From NCBI GenBank assembly GCA_020536535.1, contig JAHLWZ010000805.1:1-64000 (forward strand): DNA of 64,000 bases. Direction: 5' to 3'. This document shows, in pieces, positions 32,093-42,954 of this stretch (the stretch's first letter is position 1; every line of letters begins with the position of its first letter). Source of the stretch: Pelomyxa schiedti (taxonomy: Eukaryota > Evosea > Pelobiontida > Pelomyxidae). Made by a program: the position numbers and the translations under genes. Under the pieces are notes generated by a model, which saw nothing but the letters and a program-made list of their open reading frames with translations, was not told where the DNA came from and ran no database searches.

Positions 32093-34384
32093 TCAGTGAT
32101 GCATCCTCTTGTGGTGGTGTGTGCTGTTGCCTGTGTGGTGATTGTTATTGGGACTGCGGCTTCGGTTGGGCTTGGGCTGCTGGCTGTTGTTATCATGCCC
32201 GCTTTTGGTGTTGTAGCAGTGTTTGGGACCGCGGCTCCTGATGTTGTGGTAGTGAATACTGTTGGCACTGCCGCGAAACTGTGATGGTGATGATTGGGGC
32301 TCGGACTGAGGCTTTGGGTGTATGTTGTGATTGTGGTTGTAATCAGAGACATCATTGCGGTCACGGTAATCATCATCGTCATAATAATGGTAGCGGCGGG
32401 GATAATGGTCCCGGCGTGGGCTCCTGCTGTTACTGCGGTTGTGGGGTCAGTGTCATGTTGTAATGGTGGCTGGGACTGTGGAGGTGTGGTGGGAATGGTG
32501 CAAGAAGCGGTGGTGGTGAAGCATAACAAGAAGAGGGTTGAGGCTGTGGGGGTGCAAGAAGAAGAATGTTGGACTTGATAAGCTGTTGCACCATGTTGGG
32601 AATTGTGTCCGTTCTGATTGTCATTGTGCCGCCGCAGGGGTATTCGTAGCCCTCCGCCAACGAAGAGTACTTGGTTATTCTCCGAACCCTGGCAGTGGAT
32701 TAGATCCGCTTAAATTATCTGCCATTCTCTTCTCCCCATACCTTGTGTGTACTACAGCTGAGCTCAACGGGACCTTGCTGGATACCACGAACGGGAAATG
32801 AGAGGGGTCGTCCAAGTTGCACCTGATGAGAAATACTGCTCCCTCTCCTCCTCTGGCAGAAGAGGTGGAGTGTTTTGCATACTAGTGGTTGCCGCACTTG
32901 GTGGCGCAGCGCAAGCCATTTCCTTGACGCCCTCAATGCTGTCATAGTAGGCGAGAGATTCGTTCCTCAACGCGGTTTCGAAACACCCCTCCTTGTGGCG
33001 GGAGACCGTTGCTGCCTCCATCCTTCAGATCAGCTGGGAAGTCAAGAATAAGGTTTCTCAAAGTTCCAACGACATGACAATGCCGGGTCTCTGTTGTTGT
33101 TGTTGTTGTTGTTGGGGAGGTGGGTGAGAGGAGATGGGATGTGATCGTGATCGTGATTGGCACCACCATACCTTCCTTGGATCGTGGTCACAGCATGCAC
33201 CACAAACCAATTCGATTGGCATGTATGTAGAAAACTCGAGAGGGAGCTTGGCAAGAATTACATTCCTGTACCAACTCTTCTTGTCTGTGTAGTGGCCACT
33301 CCATGGAATCTTCCGAGACCAAATCTCCAATTTGGGTAGGAGGGTGTCAGGGAAGATATAACTCCATTTGGGGAAAACCACTGTGAGAACTCTGAACTCA
33401 GAGAGTGCATCCAAAACCACAATAGTGCTCTTGAGCACTTGTTATGACACGGAATGACTCCGCCACGGTTACACGGTTATCCGGTTCAGGAAATCGAACA
33501 GCTTTCAGTGCCTTGGATGGTCCTGTGCTGTCCTCCTTACAATCCCACACTTCATAATCAGGTTCACCTTCATCAGCACCACTGTAGCAAACGATGAACT
33601 TGGAACCAGCCAACCAAGACAGCTGAATTTCTGCTGTAGAAGAAGAAGAAGTGGGAAGCACTTGCTTTTTCCCACTGTCTGCCACCTTCCAAACTTGCCA
33701 CAACAACATCTCATCTGGGTTAGGATCAGAGCTCTTTGGGTGGACTTGAGCAACAAAAACTCCACTGCCAGATTGCTGGTTACTCCCCTTGATGTGAAAG
33801 GCATTTTCCACCCATTGCCCCTCGTCAATGTTGCAGAGCGAGGAGATTATAACAACAAGGCTCCTCGTTGAGTATGTCAATCAGCACAAAGATGGCGGTG
33901 TGTGGCTGGGGGGCCAGAACCAGGATAAGCTCATCTTCGGCCGCGCTATTGCATGCCACCATGAAGAAGCTGTCGTCCGAGGCGATGCACGGCAGCGGGA
34001 TAGCGGCAACACCACCCGGCTGCCCCCATCAAGTGTCGTTATTGCGGCCACACCGCACCGCCCACCTCCTGTTGCCACAGTGGCCCTTGCCAAAGTATCC
34101 GGGCTCCCGCACATTGCCATCGCCGCCACCGCCCGCGTCTGGGGGCGCCCGACGAGCCCGAGCAGCGAGGGCGGCACGCCGAACAGCGCGTGCGCGGTGC
34201 CCCTGTAGCCGTCCAGGTCGACGACCACACGCGCAGCTGGGTCGCCAGGACGCGCGACCACACCAGCCACGCCACCGTGCTGGGCCCGCCGCTGTCACCG
34301 ACGACGCCGCACGAGGTCGCCCAGGCCCACGGCGTGCCCACGCGGGCCCAAGTTGACTTCGATGTCGGGAACACAGACGTTCAT
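32093..34384 (-). CDS. Unrecognised multi-exon gene, possibly beta-propeller with low-complexity tail
   Basis: Coding sense on the minus strand is clear in pieces: LPCIASDDSFFMVACNSAAE and LILVLAPQPHTAIFVLIDIL near 33.9-34.0 kb, then GQWVENAFHIKGSNQQSGSG through DYEVWDCKEDS near 33.5-33.8 kb. Further pieces are QWFSPNGVISS near 33.4 kb, LAYYDSIEGVKEM near 32.95 kb, and LAEGYEYPCGGTMTIR to NMVQQLIKSN near 32.6 kb. An Asn/His/Arg/Ser-rich tail ends near 32.09 kb. The alternation of hydrophobic strands, the VWD triplet and FSPNG suggest a WD40-like propeller, but no family is recognised. The GC-rich 5' part (33.9-34.38 kb) is ambiguous in frame; the start at 34384 is a guess. Exon borders are not resolved, so limits are approximate. 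Confidence 0.4.
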
Positions 34385-35898
34385 TGTTCAGTCAGGTGAT
34401 CTGTGAAAAGGCTGTGTTTCAGACCCAGAGTGGGTTCCAAGCTGTTATCACTGAGTGGGGTGATAATAAAACAGGAATGTACCTGGATGTAGATTGTGTA
34501 GGCAGGTTGGGCTTACAAAAGTGAGAACAAGCCAATGTGGAGTGATCTGAAACTCCAACCAGAAGGAGGTCAAGGTTGGGATGAATGCTCAGAATGTGTA
34601 ATGGTGGCTGTGATGCATTCCGAGATTTTTCTCCCTTGTGGGATTTCCCTGTTAAAATGGCACATGGGGGAACTGAGGCAGTGGTGTTGCATTGCCAAGT
34701 GAGGAAAACTACTGTGGTGCTGTGGATAAGTGGTGACTGAAAGTTGTGTTGTTGTATTTGATTTGATATTAGGGGGAAGTCAGGCAGCCCTGTTAAGTGT
34801 TCTTGTACCCAAAAGCTGTTAAGAGAACACTACATCAACTTAAGCACAATAAGACATGATGCCCTGAAAACCCTGCAAACCAAGTGCAACCACAATGCAC
34901 TCAAACTTCATCTCAGCTTGTTCAACCACCCCCTCAAACAGCCCCCCACCTGCTCTCCTCTGTGCTCCCCCTGTGATACAAATTGTTCTGTCACTAGTTT
35001 TCTTCCAGTGCCAACCACATCTTCAACTACATCTTACAAGTCAATTATTTGTTTTTAAGTTTACACTTTGCTAGCTGGTGGTACCATCACAACTGAGTAC
35101 ACTGCCTTTGCTTTGAAGCATGCAATCAATTCTTGTTGATGAATTTGCACAAGGTTACCAAAACAAAGTGCATAACTTTGAGGACAGAAAAAAAAAATCA
35201 TTGCACACCCTGTGAATGGGAAAGAAAATGCAATATAAGGTGGCACTGTGCTCCAAAACATCTCTTAATTGCTGCCAGCAGGGAATCCTCCTCTTCCATC
35301 TCCACAAAGGCAGCAACTCCATAGGTAAACCACTCTCTTTGATTGGCACGTTAACCTGCTAAACAACAAAAACTTTATTTCCATGGAAATAAAGTTCTAA
35401 GACTTTGAATTTTTCAAAGGTGAGGGATCTAGAAGTGCACTATATATACCTTGGCACAAGAAGGGGAAAAAAATACACCACTGTCCTTCTGCAAACAGAT
35501 GGTGCCCTCTGATGCTGCAGAAGACACTATTTCTATCTTTGTGGGTCTCATGGTAGTTGATAAGAGTCAGGTCCTCTCTGTTGGTTACCCTCTTTCACTT
35601 GTGACCCAGTATGCAATTGTCTAATCAAATGGTGCTGGTCCAACCTAACCTTCATATGTTGATAAATTTCTGTTTTGAAGGTGGTCTAGAAGTGTGCTCC
35701 AGGATACTCAGCTCCACCATTGCTTATATGTCTACAGTTGCTGGTCATGTTCCCTTTCTTCAGCACCATACATAATCTCTTCAATCTCGAAAAGTCGGGA
35801 TCTGTAGAGCAGTTGCTACGGGAAATCAAGATTCGGGTAGCGAGGAAAATTAATTAGTGCCTAATTATTCGTCGCAATAAGCACGAAACCGTACGGCA
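34385..35898. other. Gene-poor divergent spacer, about 1.5 kb
   Basis: No ORF with family features. The region separates the unrecognised minus-strand gene from the TFIIB-like gene and contains a perfect 26-bp palindrome (listed separately) and an A/T-rich ATATATA stretch near 35.44 kb. Nothing else is recognised; an unseen first exon of the minus-strand gene could lie here. Confidence 0.45.
35371..35396. repeat. Perfect 26-bp palindrome
   Basis: The sequence has arms AACTTTATTTCCA / TGGAAATAAAGTT with no mismatch and no spacer, centred on CCATGG. The symmetry stops exactly at both ends (A outside left, C outside right). It lies in a non-coding spacer. Confidence 0.95.
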
Positions 35899-38800
35899 AT
35901 GTCGACAGCGTACGACTGTAACGAATGGGACAACAAAGGCAGTACAGCAACGGACGTCGCATCTACTTCCATTTCGTCGCTGTGCGGCGGCGATCGCGAC
36001 GCCGCCCCCCGTGCCGTTGCCGAAGACACGGCGAGAGATCTCGCTGCCGACGCCCTTGAAGCGGAGATAAAGCGGTGCTGCGGTGCGGAGAGCACGACGG
36101 CGATCGCGAGCTACGGCCTGTGCGTAGCGTCGCCGACGGGGAAGCACGTAGCCGCTGTGGTTGAAGGCTCGAAGGTTTGCTCATATTGTGGTTTGGTGAT
36201 TGACGACTGTCAACTCACCAGTACCTGCGAGTTGGTCATGCACCAAGGTGTGCTGTGGCGCGTCATTTTATCATACAATAATAAAGAGGTGGACGTGGAC
36301 AGCGTGCTGACTTCTCCCCCCCCCCCCATTCTAGGGAAAGCTGTGCCTACTGGGCACTTGGTTGATAGCAGAGGGGCCGTGTACCGTCAGCATAATAAAA
36401 TACATAGTGAAGCACAAAATGCCTTACGCAATGAGGTATCGAAATTTCCGATTCCCTCACTTAAATTCTTAATGGAAATGGTTCAGGAAGTTTTGAGGAA
36501 AATAGTGGAATCTGTAACAACAGACTTCCATCTTCCAACTAAGCTTGTTTCTGAGATATTGGCAAAAGCACGGCTACTTAAAGACCGTATTTAAGTACAT
36601 ACGAGAAGCCATTTCTAAATTGTGGCAGGTAATGTTTGGCGCAATGGCGAGGCTGGAAAAGAAATAGTGGCGGCCCTTATCTACATATTCGGAAGGCAAA
36701 AAAAAGATGGGTTCCAAATGTTTACTGTCAATCAAGTTGCTGTACGCCAAATCAGTTCAGCCAATACACTACTTATGTTAAAACAGGTAAGAACCGGCCT
36801 TTCTCCAGATGCCATTGGCAAGGCTTACCGAAGCTGTGTGCTTGAACTAGACATGGTTGTCCCGCCACTTGATCTCCGAGCTCTACTTTCGCGGTGTGTA
36901 AAGGAAGTCAAGCCTGATTACCGTGCGAGTAAATCAACACCTGAAAAAACCGTCAATAAGGTTTTTCACCAGCACTTTCCCACTTTCAATCTCAAAATGG
37001 AAAAGGCAATGGCGTTGATTGAGTTCCTTCGACACTACGAGTTAATGAATGATGTGAAACCGCCTGTACTTGCTGCAGCTGCTTTGCACCTTGTGCTAGA
37101 AGCAGAAGACGTTGCGTACATTCAGGGTAGTGAGGCCCCTAGTGCAGAGAGCCAGCATCAAATTAATGCAGACCCTCAGCACCAATACAATGCTGATCCC
37201 CAGCATCAAAGCAAAACTGATCGTCAACCAAACAAGGAGATCCAGCCCAGACAGCCAATTAGTCCTTTCATTTGTCAGGCGTTTTTGGTTACACCAGGGC
37301 CAGTAGAGAAACAGTGTGTTTATTTGCACCTTTAATTATCTAACAAGCCCAAGGGTGCGTGACATTCTAAGAATTCTACTTGATGCTGCTCAGAAGGCTC
37401 CATTTGCCTCTCATTGGTCTTTAAAAGATGCCCGCTCAAGTTTGCCTTACCTCCTTGAAGTAAGTGCCTCACTCCTAAGGCCCGATTTTAATAAGTTGAG
37501 TAGAATCTTGGGTTAATACAGCTGATCTGTGATCACGCTCTGAGTTCACAGAGTTTTCATATTGCATCACAAGAATGCAGTGAGAGTCAAAATACATTGC
37601 CTCCCGCCAGTCTACCAGTTCAAGAATCAACTGCGAACTCTGCTTCATCAAATTTCGAGCAGGTACAATCGAAATCTGAAGTGGAGGAAAAAGAGGTCTT
37701 CTGCAATAGCTTGCAACCTGGAGTGGAGTCCCTTCAATCAACCATCCTTAAACCCGTGCCGTACTTCGTCTATCAACCTGAAAGAGCCAGTTTACCAACC
37801 AAGTCTGTGTTCAAGAAAGATAGAAGAAGATCGATGAGGAAATTAACAGGCCGTACCGGCGGGAAGGAGAGCGACTACCAGATTAACTATACCACCGTGG
37901 CAGAGACCATACCGCCACCTCCAGTAGTGGAGAGCAGTTCCACCACTCTCTCCCTTCCTGACAATCAAGTGTCCGCGACTCAAACACCTCAACACTTTAA
38001 TTCCTTCCAAAGCATAATCCCAACAATACAGAGCAAGTCACAGAAATCTACCCCTGCTGATTCTTCATTATTTCCCTCTCTCTCTGATTCAGTCTCGAGC
38101 CCATCAGGGTCCTCCCAGTCAGGCCCAGCCACACCTTCATCTTTCATGAGCACACCCTCATTACCTCCATGTACTCCATCCGATTCTATTTATTCACCTC
38201 TGGCAAAGTCAATAGCAGTAAGCCCCTCATTGGACACCACATATCCAATCACACCATCATCGGCATCGCTGATCACTCCTGCTGCATCCCCCATGACACC
38301 TTCGGTGCAATTCCTGTCAGGAAACCCGTTCGATCCCTCATTAAGCCTGTTGGCACCAGTCCAAAGGCAACTTCTTGTGGCACCTCACTTTGAAGGAACT
38401 GCCCAGCTACCAAGATCATTTATCAAGCAACAAAAAGCTACAGCCCGTCTTGCATATAAAATCGAGCAGGCAGCTAAACGCATTGAGATAGCTAACAGGC
38501 CCTCCGCTACTTTGTCCATGAAAAGCCTGCAACCACAAGGATTTGAAGCGCTTGATGAGATGCCTTCTCAGATCCCCGACCTCAGTGAGGAGGAAGCCGA
38601 CCTGTTCTGCAACATAGATAACGAGGACGTAGCAATAGAGACACTATTACACTGGGGCTGCCCTCCTGAGAAGATTCTATGTGGACACCTTGAATCACTA
38701 CTGGCCGAACAGCGTGATCACGCCGGCGGCTACTCCTCTGACGACGAGGAAGTGAGCGCTTGTGTTAAGCAAGTGGAGGGACATGCCGGAGTCTGCCAAC

Positions 38801-38970
38801 AAATGTACGCCTATAACGACCTGGAGCCTGTTGCCGGCAGAAAGAGGTCCTGTGCCTGTGGACCCAAGCCCACCTTGCCCAAGGAAACTGAACCCAAGCG
38901 AAGCAAGGTCAATTTGGACAAACTTTTGGAACTGGAGTTGGCAAAAGAGCTGCAAAGCCAGAGCTGGTGA
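35899..38970 (+). CDS. TFIIB-family transcription factor (BRF-like)
   Basis: The N-terminus is followed by RCCGAES and, after about 35 residues, SKVCSYCGLVIDD, which matches the second knuckle of a TFIIB-type zinc ribbon; the first knuckle is Cys-Cys rather than CxxC. Two cyclin-like folds follow. The first spans about 36.4-36.85 kb (NEVSKFPIPSLKFL, EIVAALIYIFGRQ). The second spans about 36.95-37.13 kb (FNLKMEKAMALIEFLRHYEL, PPVLAAAALHLVLEAED). Family members position RNA polymerase II or III (or I in Rrn7/TAF1B-like forms); which one is not decided here. A long Ser/Thr/Pro-rich region (37.9-38.35 kb) leads to a conserved-looking C-terminal part (LARDs of helices with ETLLHWGCPPEKILCGHLES and CACGPKPTLPK) ending ELAKELQSQSW. 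There are several short introns. The start is the first ATG of the GC-rich first exon. Confidence 0.75.
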
Positions 38971-39431
38971 GTTGGGTGTCAGCAGGGAAAAAAAAAGAAC
39001 CCCCACTGGTGAAGCCTTATCTGGACTGGCTTTCTACATACAGGACTTTGTGATTGATGTATACTACTACTGCCTCTACTAACCTATTGGTGGGAGGGTG
39101 TTAAAAAGACTTGCACTTGTTAGTGCACTAGTCCACACCTCAACCATACATAGAATACCAAAAGGGGGAAAATTAAACCTTTCCCCCTTACACTCTCACA
39201 AACAAAAACTCATCATGCAAAAAGGGTGCAACTGGCCTCAATTGGGCCACTTGGCCAAAATTACCAACTAAGGTCCGCAACGTTGCGAACGTAAAAAAAG
39301 AGAAAATAAAACAAAGCAACAAAAAAATAACCGATCTTCTTCTAGATCTTCCGATGCCAAAAAAACCTTCATCACGCTTTAAAATCTGTAGCGTATTTCC
39401 ACAAAATAAAAAGTAACCACGTTGACGTGAC
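38971..39431. other. Intergenic spacer
   Basis: About 460 bp between two plus-strand genes. It is A/T-rich with several A runs; no ORF or motif worth naming is seen. Confidence 0.4.
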
Positions 39432-41701
39432 ATGGTGCGGTCTTCCGTAATTGTCGGCTTTTGTCGTTTTGACGGGGTTTAACAGGAGAAGAAGGCTCTC
39501 AAACTTAAGTCAAAGACTGACGCGGTGAAGACCCTGTTCAACTTGTATGTTGCTAGTTCTAAGTGGCGGAGGCGGTTAATGTGTGACTCCCTTTTCTTTT
39601 AGACCCTCCACCGAGAGTGTCATCCAAGACTACAGATGTTACTTGAAAGGGTTTATGACTGTCGGGCGCATGTCTATCACCCAAAATTACATTTTGTGGA
39701 AGAGCAAGCTATCTGCTGCTCAGGTTGAATAATGAAAAACCGCACGTGGTCTGAAAAGGTCTCATTAGGAAAGTATCCATTTTACCAAGGTGAAGCAAAT
39801 TGTACAAGAGACAGCGTTCTTTAAAACTATTGTCATACAGACAGATTCTAGTGCTGTAATAACATTCTTTCATCTTTTTCCCTACTAATAATAAATCCTT
39901 CAGTACACATTCAATGGGTTTATGCACTACCAAGAGACGTTATATCTTCTTCTTTATTTGTGGAAACATCCCGTGTCTTATGTGACAATGGATAACATTC
40001 CGGACCCTACAGTCACAGCAAAGCCTGTGTGATACCTAGCGTTTACGAATTTTGTAACCTGAAACTAGGCAAAGCCAAAAAGAGATGCAGATGATCTTTT
40101 GTCGGGTGGCGGATATTCTGGCACGGGCAGGTAATATCAGAATCTCAGTAGAAAACTTACTTGCATAGGACTTCTACAACCACGTCTGTTTCAGCAGGTT
40201 ATGATGGAGAAGAGGACCAGTTACTGGACGTAGAGGTTGTGTGTCTTTTTGGTCTAGGCAATACTAAATTCCTGAAGGTTGATGTGGGTGCTTCCAAGGA
40301 GGCATTAAGACGAGCCTTAGAATGTAGGGATATATCAGAGGCAACAATGGCAGAACTCGCCTTACAAGGAGGTTCCTATAGATAGCGCAATCACCCACGT
40401 TTCACCTTAAAAAAGAGGTCCTTGACGTGATGGAGCACGATGTGGAAAAAATACACCACGATTTGGACAAAGGTGAAAGACATATCAGGGGTTGTGAGTC
40501 AATTGGTGGTACTATCAAGAATAAAGTCACACACGTTTCGAGAGGGGCTCATAAAGACATGCACTATATAGATAGAACGGTACCTTCTTCTTTTCCTAGA
40601 CATTGAATAACATAGCATTGAAAAGATACAAGTTGCTGAGAAAGTCGTAATTGAAGAGATTGACATACTGCAGAAGCTAACAAATGACGATTGTGTGTTC
40701 TCTTCACGCAAATTGCCTCTTACCAAAATAACAACTAGTCATTCCTGCTGTTTTACATTTGGAACCTGAGGGATTTTCTTTGCTTCCTGCACAGCATTCA
40801 TTGCCAGCCACTGCCACGCCAACTCCAGCAACCACAACTTCAACAGCATCCTCACCACCACCTGATAAGTCAAAACCAGCAGACAAGTCTAAGTCTACAG
40901 CTGCATCGACTACACCTGCTAAACCAAAGTTGACTCCATATGATACCATTCACCAAATAGTGGTTCGTGCCAGACCCCAGCACGTTGATATAAGGCAGTT
41001 TCTGTTATCATCTCTGATTGAATTAATTTTCTCTCCAGATTCCCTGCTAATAAAGGCGAGCGCATGAGAATGATGACATCGTACTTTTTTGTTAAAAAAA
41101 AAAAACTATTTTCTAATGAAATTTAGTTACATGCAGTGGGTTCTATGTGAATTTCACAAACGAGCTCCGACTGCACTGATAGTGTGTTTTTTCCCCTCGA
41201 GACATTTTCGCAACCTTCCAACTAGGTATTTGAACCCAATGCCCCTCGGTTTGAATATGAAGATCCCCACCTCCTGGAACGATGTGCCACCAACAGGTAA
41301 CGTTACTTCCCCAACGTTTACCAAGTAACTTTCCTTCAGGAAGACCAAGTCTGGTGCGGCTGGGGCCGTTACTGCCAAGGTATTACTTCCCACGTGTTTT
41401 TCCTCACACCCACGAGCCTTAGGGTGTTGACCCATTGATCAAGAGCGCCCCATCACACCTCCAAGCCGCCCTTCTTGAACAAGACCGAGATTTGGATGAA
41501 ATCACCGATGTGATAGGCGATTTGCACGGAATGGCCAGTGCCATGGTTGGTCCTCACCGGCTCCTACATATTCTTACCCCTTTTGTCTAGACAGGAACAA
41601 TAGACGACCAAATCACACAGATTGAGCGCGTCACCAAACGAGCAGAACAAGCCAACGAAAGAATGAATGTACAAGGGCAACGCATCGATGGGATGTTGTA
41701 A
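39432..41701 (+). CDS. GRAM-domain Qb-Qc SNARE (SNAP-25/SNAP-47-like)
   Basis: A short first exon (MVRSS) splices through a 40-odd-nt intron to KKALKLKSKTDAVKTLFNL. A GRAM-like domain follows: STESVIQDYRCYLKGFMTVG and MSITQNYILWKSKL, then SYVTMDNIPDPTV near 39.98 kb. A first SNARE-like helix appears near 40.43 kb (MEHDVEKIHHDLDKGERHI), compatible with a Qb motif. After a Pro/Ser/Thr/Lys linker, a strong Qc-type motif ends the protein (41.42-41.70 kb): EQDRDLDEITDVIGDLHGM then TIDDQITQIERVTKRAE, with the zero-layer glutamine in DDQIT. Such proteins supply two helices to membrane-fusion SNARE bundles, and the GRAM part would bind phosphoinositides. There is no transmembrane segment and no obvious Cys palmitoylation cluster, so the lipid-binding domain may replace it. 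Middle exon borders are approximate. Confidence 0.8.
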
Positions 41702-41802
41702 ATGAAAGGATCCACGCTGATGTACCCACTAGTTTTAGCGCCTGTGCCGCAGACCGTTTTTTTTTTAATTTGTTAAACCATTCAACATACCAACACCAAA
41801 AA

Positions 41803-42827
41803 ATGTTTAACACAAACCGTTCCACGGCCCATTTGATTTCTAGTTTGAAGGCTGAAGGGCTGTTAAAGACTCCTTCTGTTGAAAATGTCATGCTGTCCAT
41901 TGGTTGTGGTGAAGTCGTTGTAATAAGAGCAATAAAAAGGGGGGTGACTATTTAATTCATTTGTTTGACGTATTGACGCAGACAGGGCCAAGTATACGAG
42001 ACCAGGGACAATGGAATCGGCCTATGGAGACCACCCAGTGAGTATAGGTGACTTTTTTTTTTTTTTTTGTTTCATTGACATATGGTAACAGGATGTGGAC
42101 AGACTATCAGTGCACCCCACATGCATGCGATGTGTTTGGAGCTTCTGCTTCCTGTCATTGGCCCGGATGCTAAGTAACGGATTACTGGCTGTTGTGGTGG
42201 CTTACTTACTCCCGACTGATAAAGGATTCTTGATGTGGGGTCAGGTTCTGGTTACCTTTCTGTGGCACTCTCCCTCTTGGCAGGAAAAGGGTCTAAAGTA
42301 ACAGGAATTGAAAGACACAATGAACTACTTCTTTGGAGGTTCTTGCTTTTTCCTGTCCGTATCTGTGCAGTAACTAACATGTCATTCTCTAGTATCAACA
42401 ATGTAAAAAGTGACCACCCAGAACTACTGGAAACTGGCGCTCTAGAGCTGAAAAGTATGCCCTGTAAAATCTAAAACACTAACAGCTCCTACAGTTGGGG
42501 ATGGCTGGAAAGGTGAACCCGAAAAAGGTCCCTTTGATGCTATACATGTTGGTGCCGCGGCTGCCAGTTGCATCACCCCAAATCTTAGCTTGCATTAATC
42601 AAAAAAAACAGCCGTACCACAAGCACTTGTAGACCAACTCAAACCTGGTGGCAGAATGATAATCCCGGTACTCTTCTCCCACGTTCTTCATACAATTTAG
42701 ATGGTGCGACGAAATAAAGGTGGGGGACTGGGACCAGCACCTCTATCGGATAGACAAAGAACTAGACGGTACCGTGAAGCAGCACAGAATCCTCGGTGTC
42801 AGATATGTACCGCTGGTGATGGACTAG
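41803..42827 (+). CDS. PCMT1: Protein-L-isoaspartate O-methyltransferase
   Basis: The enzyme methylates L-isoaspartyl residues with S-adenosylmethionine, starting repair of aged proteins in the cytosol. Exons give FNTNRSTAHLISSLKAEGLL, RAKYTRPG (intron before it), ESAYGDHP, then GCGQTISAPHMHAMCLELL. After another intron comes the SAM motif VLDVGSGSGYLSVALSLLAG with GIERHNEL, followed by FDAIHVGAAA, PQALVDQLKPGGRMIIPV and a C-terminus LYRIDKELDGTVKQ to VRYVPLVMD. All hallmarks occur in the right order and the length fits the roughly 220-aa family. Six or so short introns are present. The start ATG at 41803 is the first in frame and sits 101 bp after the SNARE gene. It converges with midasin, 127 bp between stops. 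Confidence 0.92.
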
Positions 42828-42954
42828 TTGGGGATTTTTTCCCTACTTTGACAGCTCCATGTTCTGAAGAAAAAAATGGCGCCAAAAAAATAGCATATTG
42901 CTTTCTGTATTTATTTGCTGTGTATAAATTTATACTGCATTTTTCTTATTTGGG

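Noticed and set aside
32096..32578. Plus-strand Val/Gly/Cys-rich ORFs
   Set aside because: They are the complement of the His/Asn/Thr-rich tail of the minus-strand gene.
35400..35700. Two similar stretches containing TCTAGAAGTG (near 35.43 and 35.68 kb)
   Set aside because: The shared part is about 10 bp with loose flanks, within chance expectation for this region.
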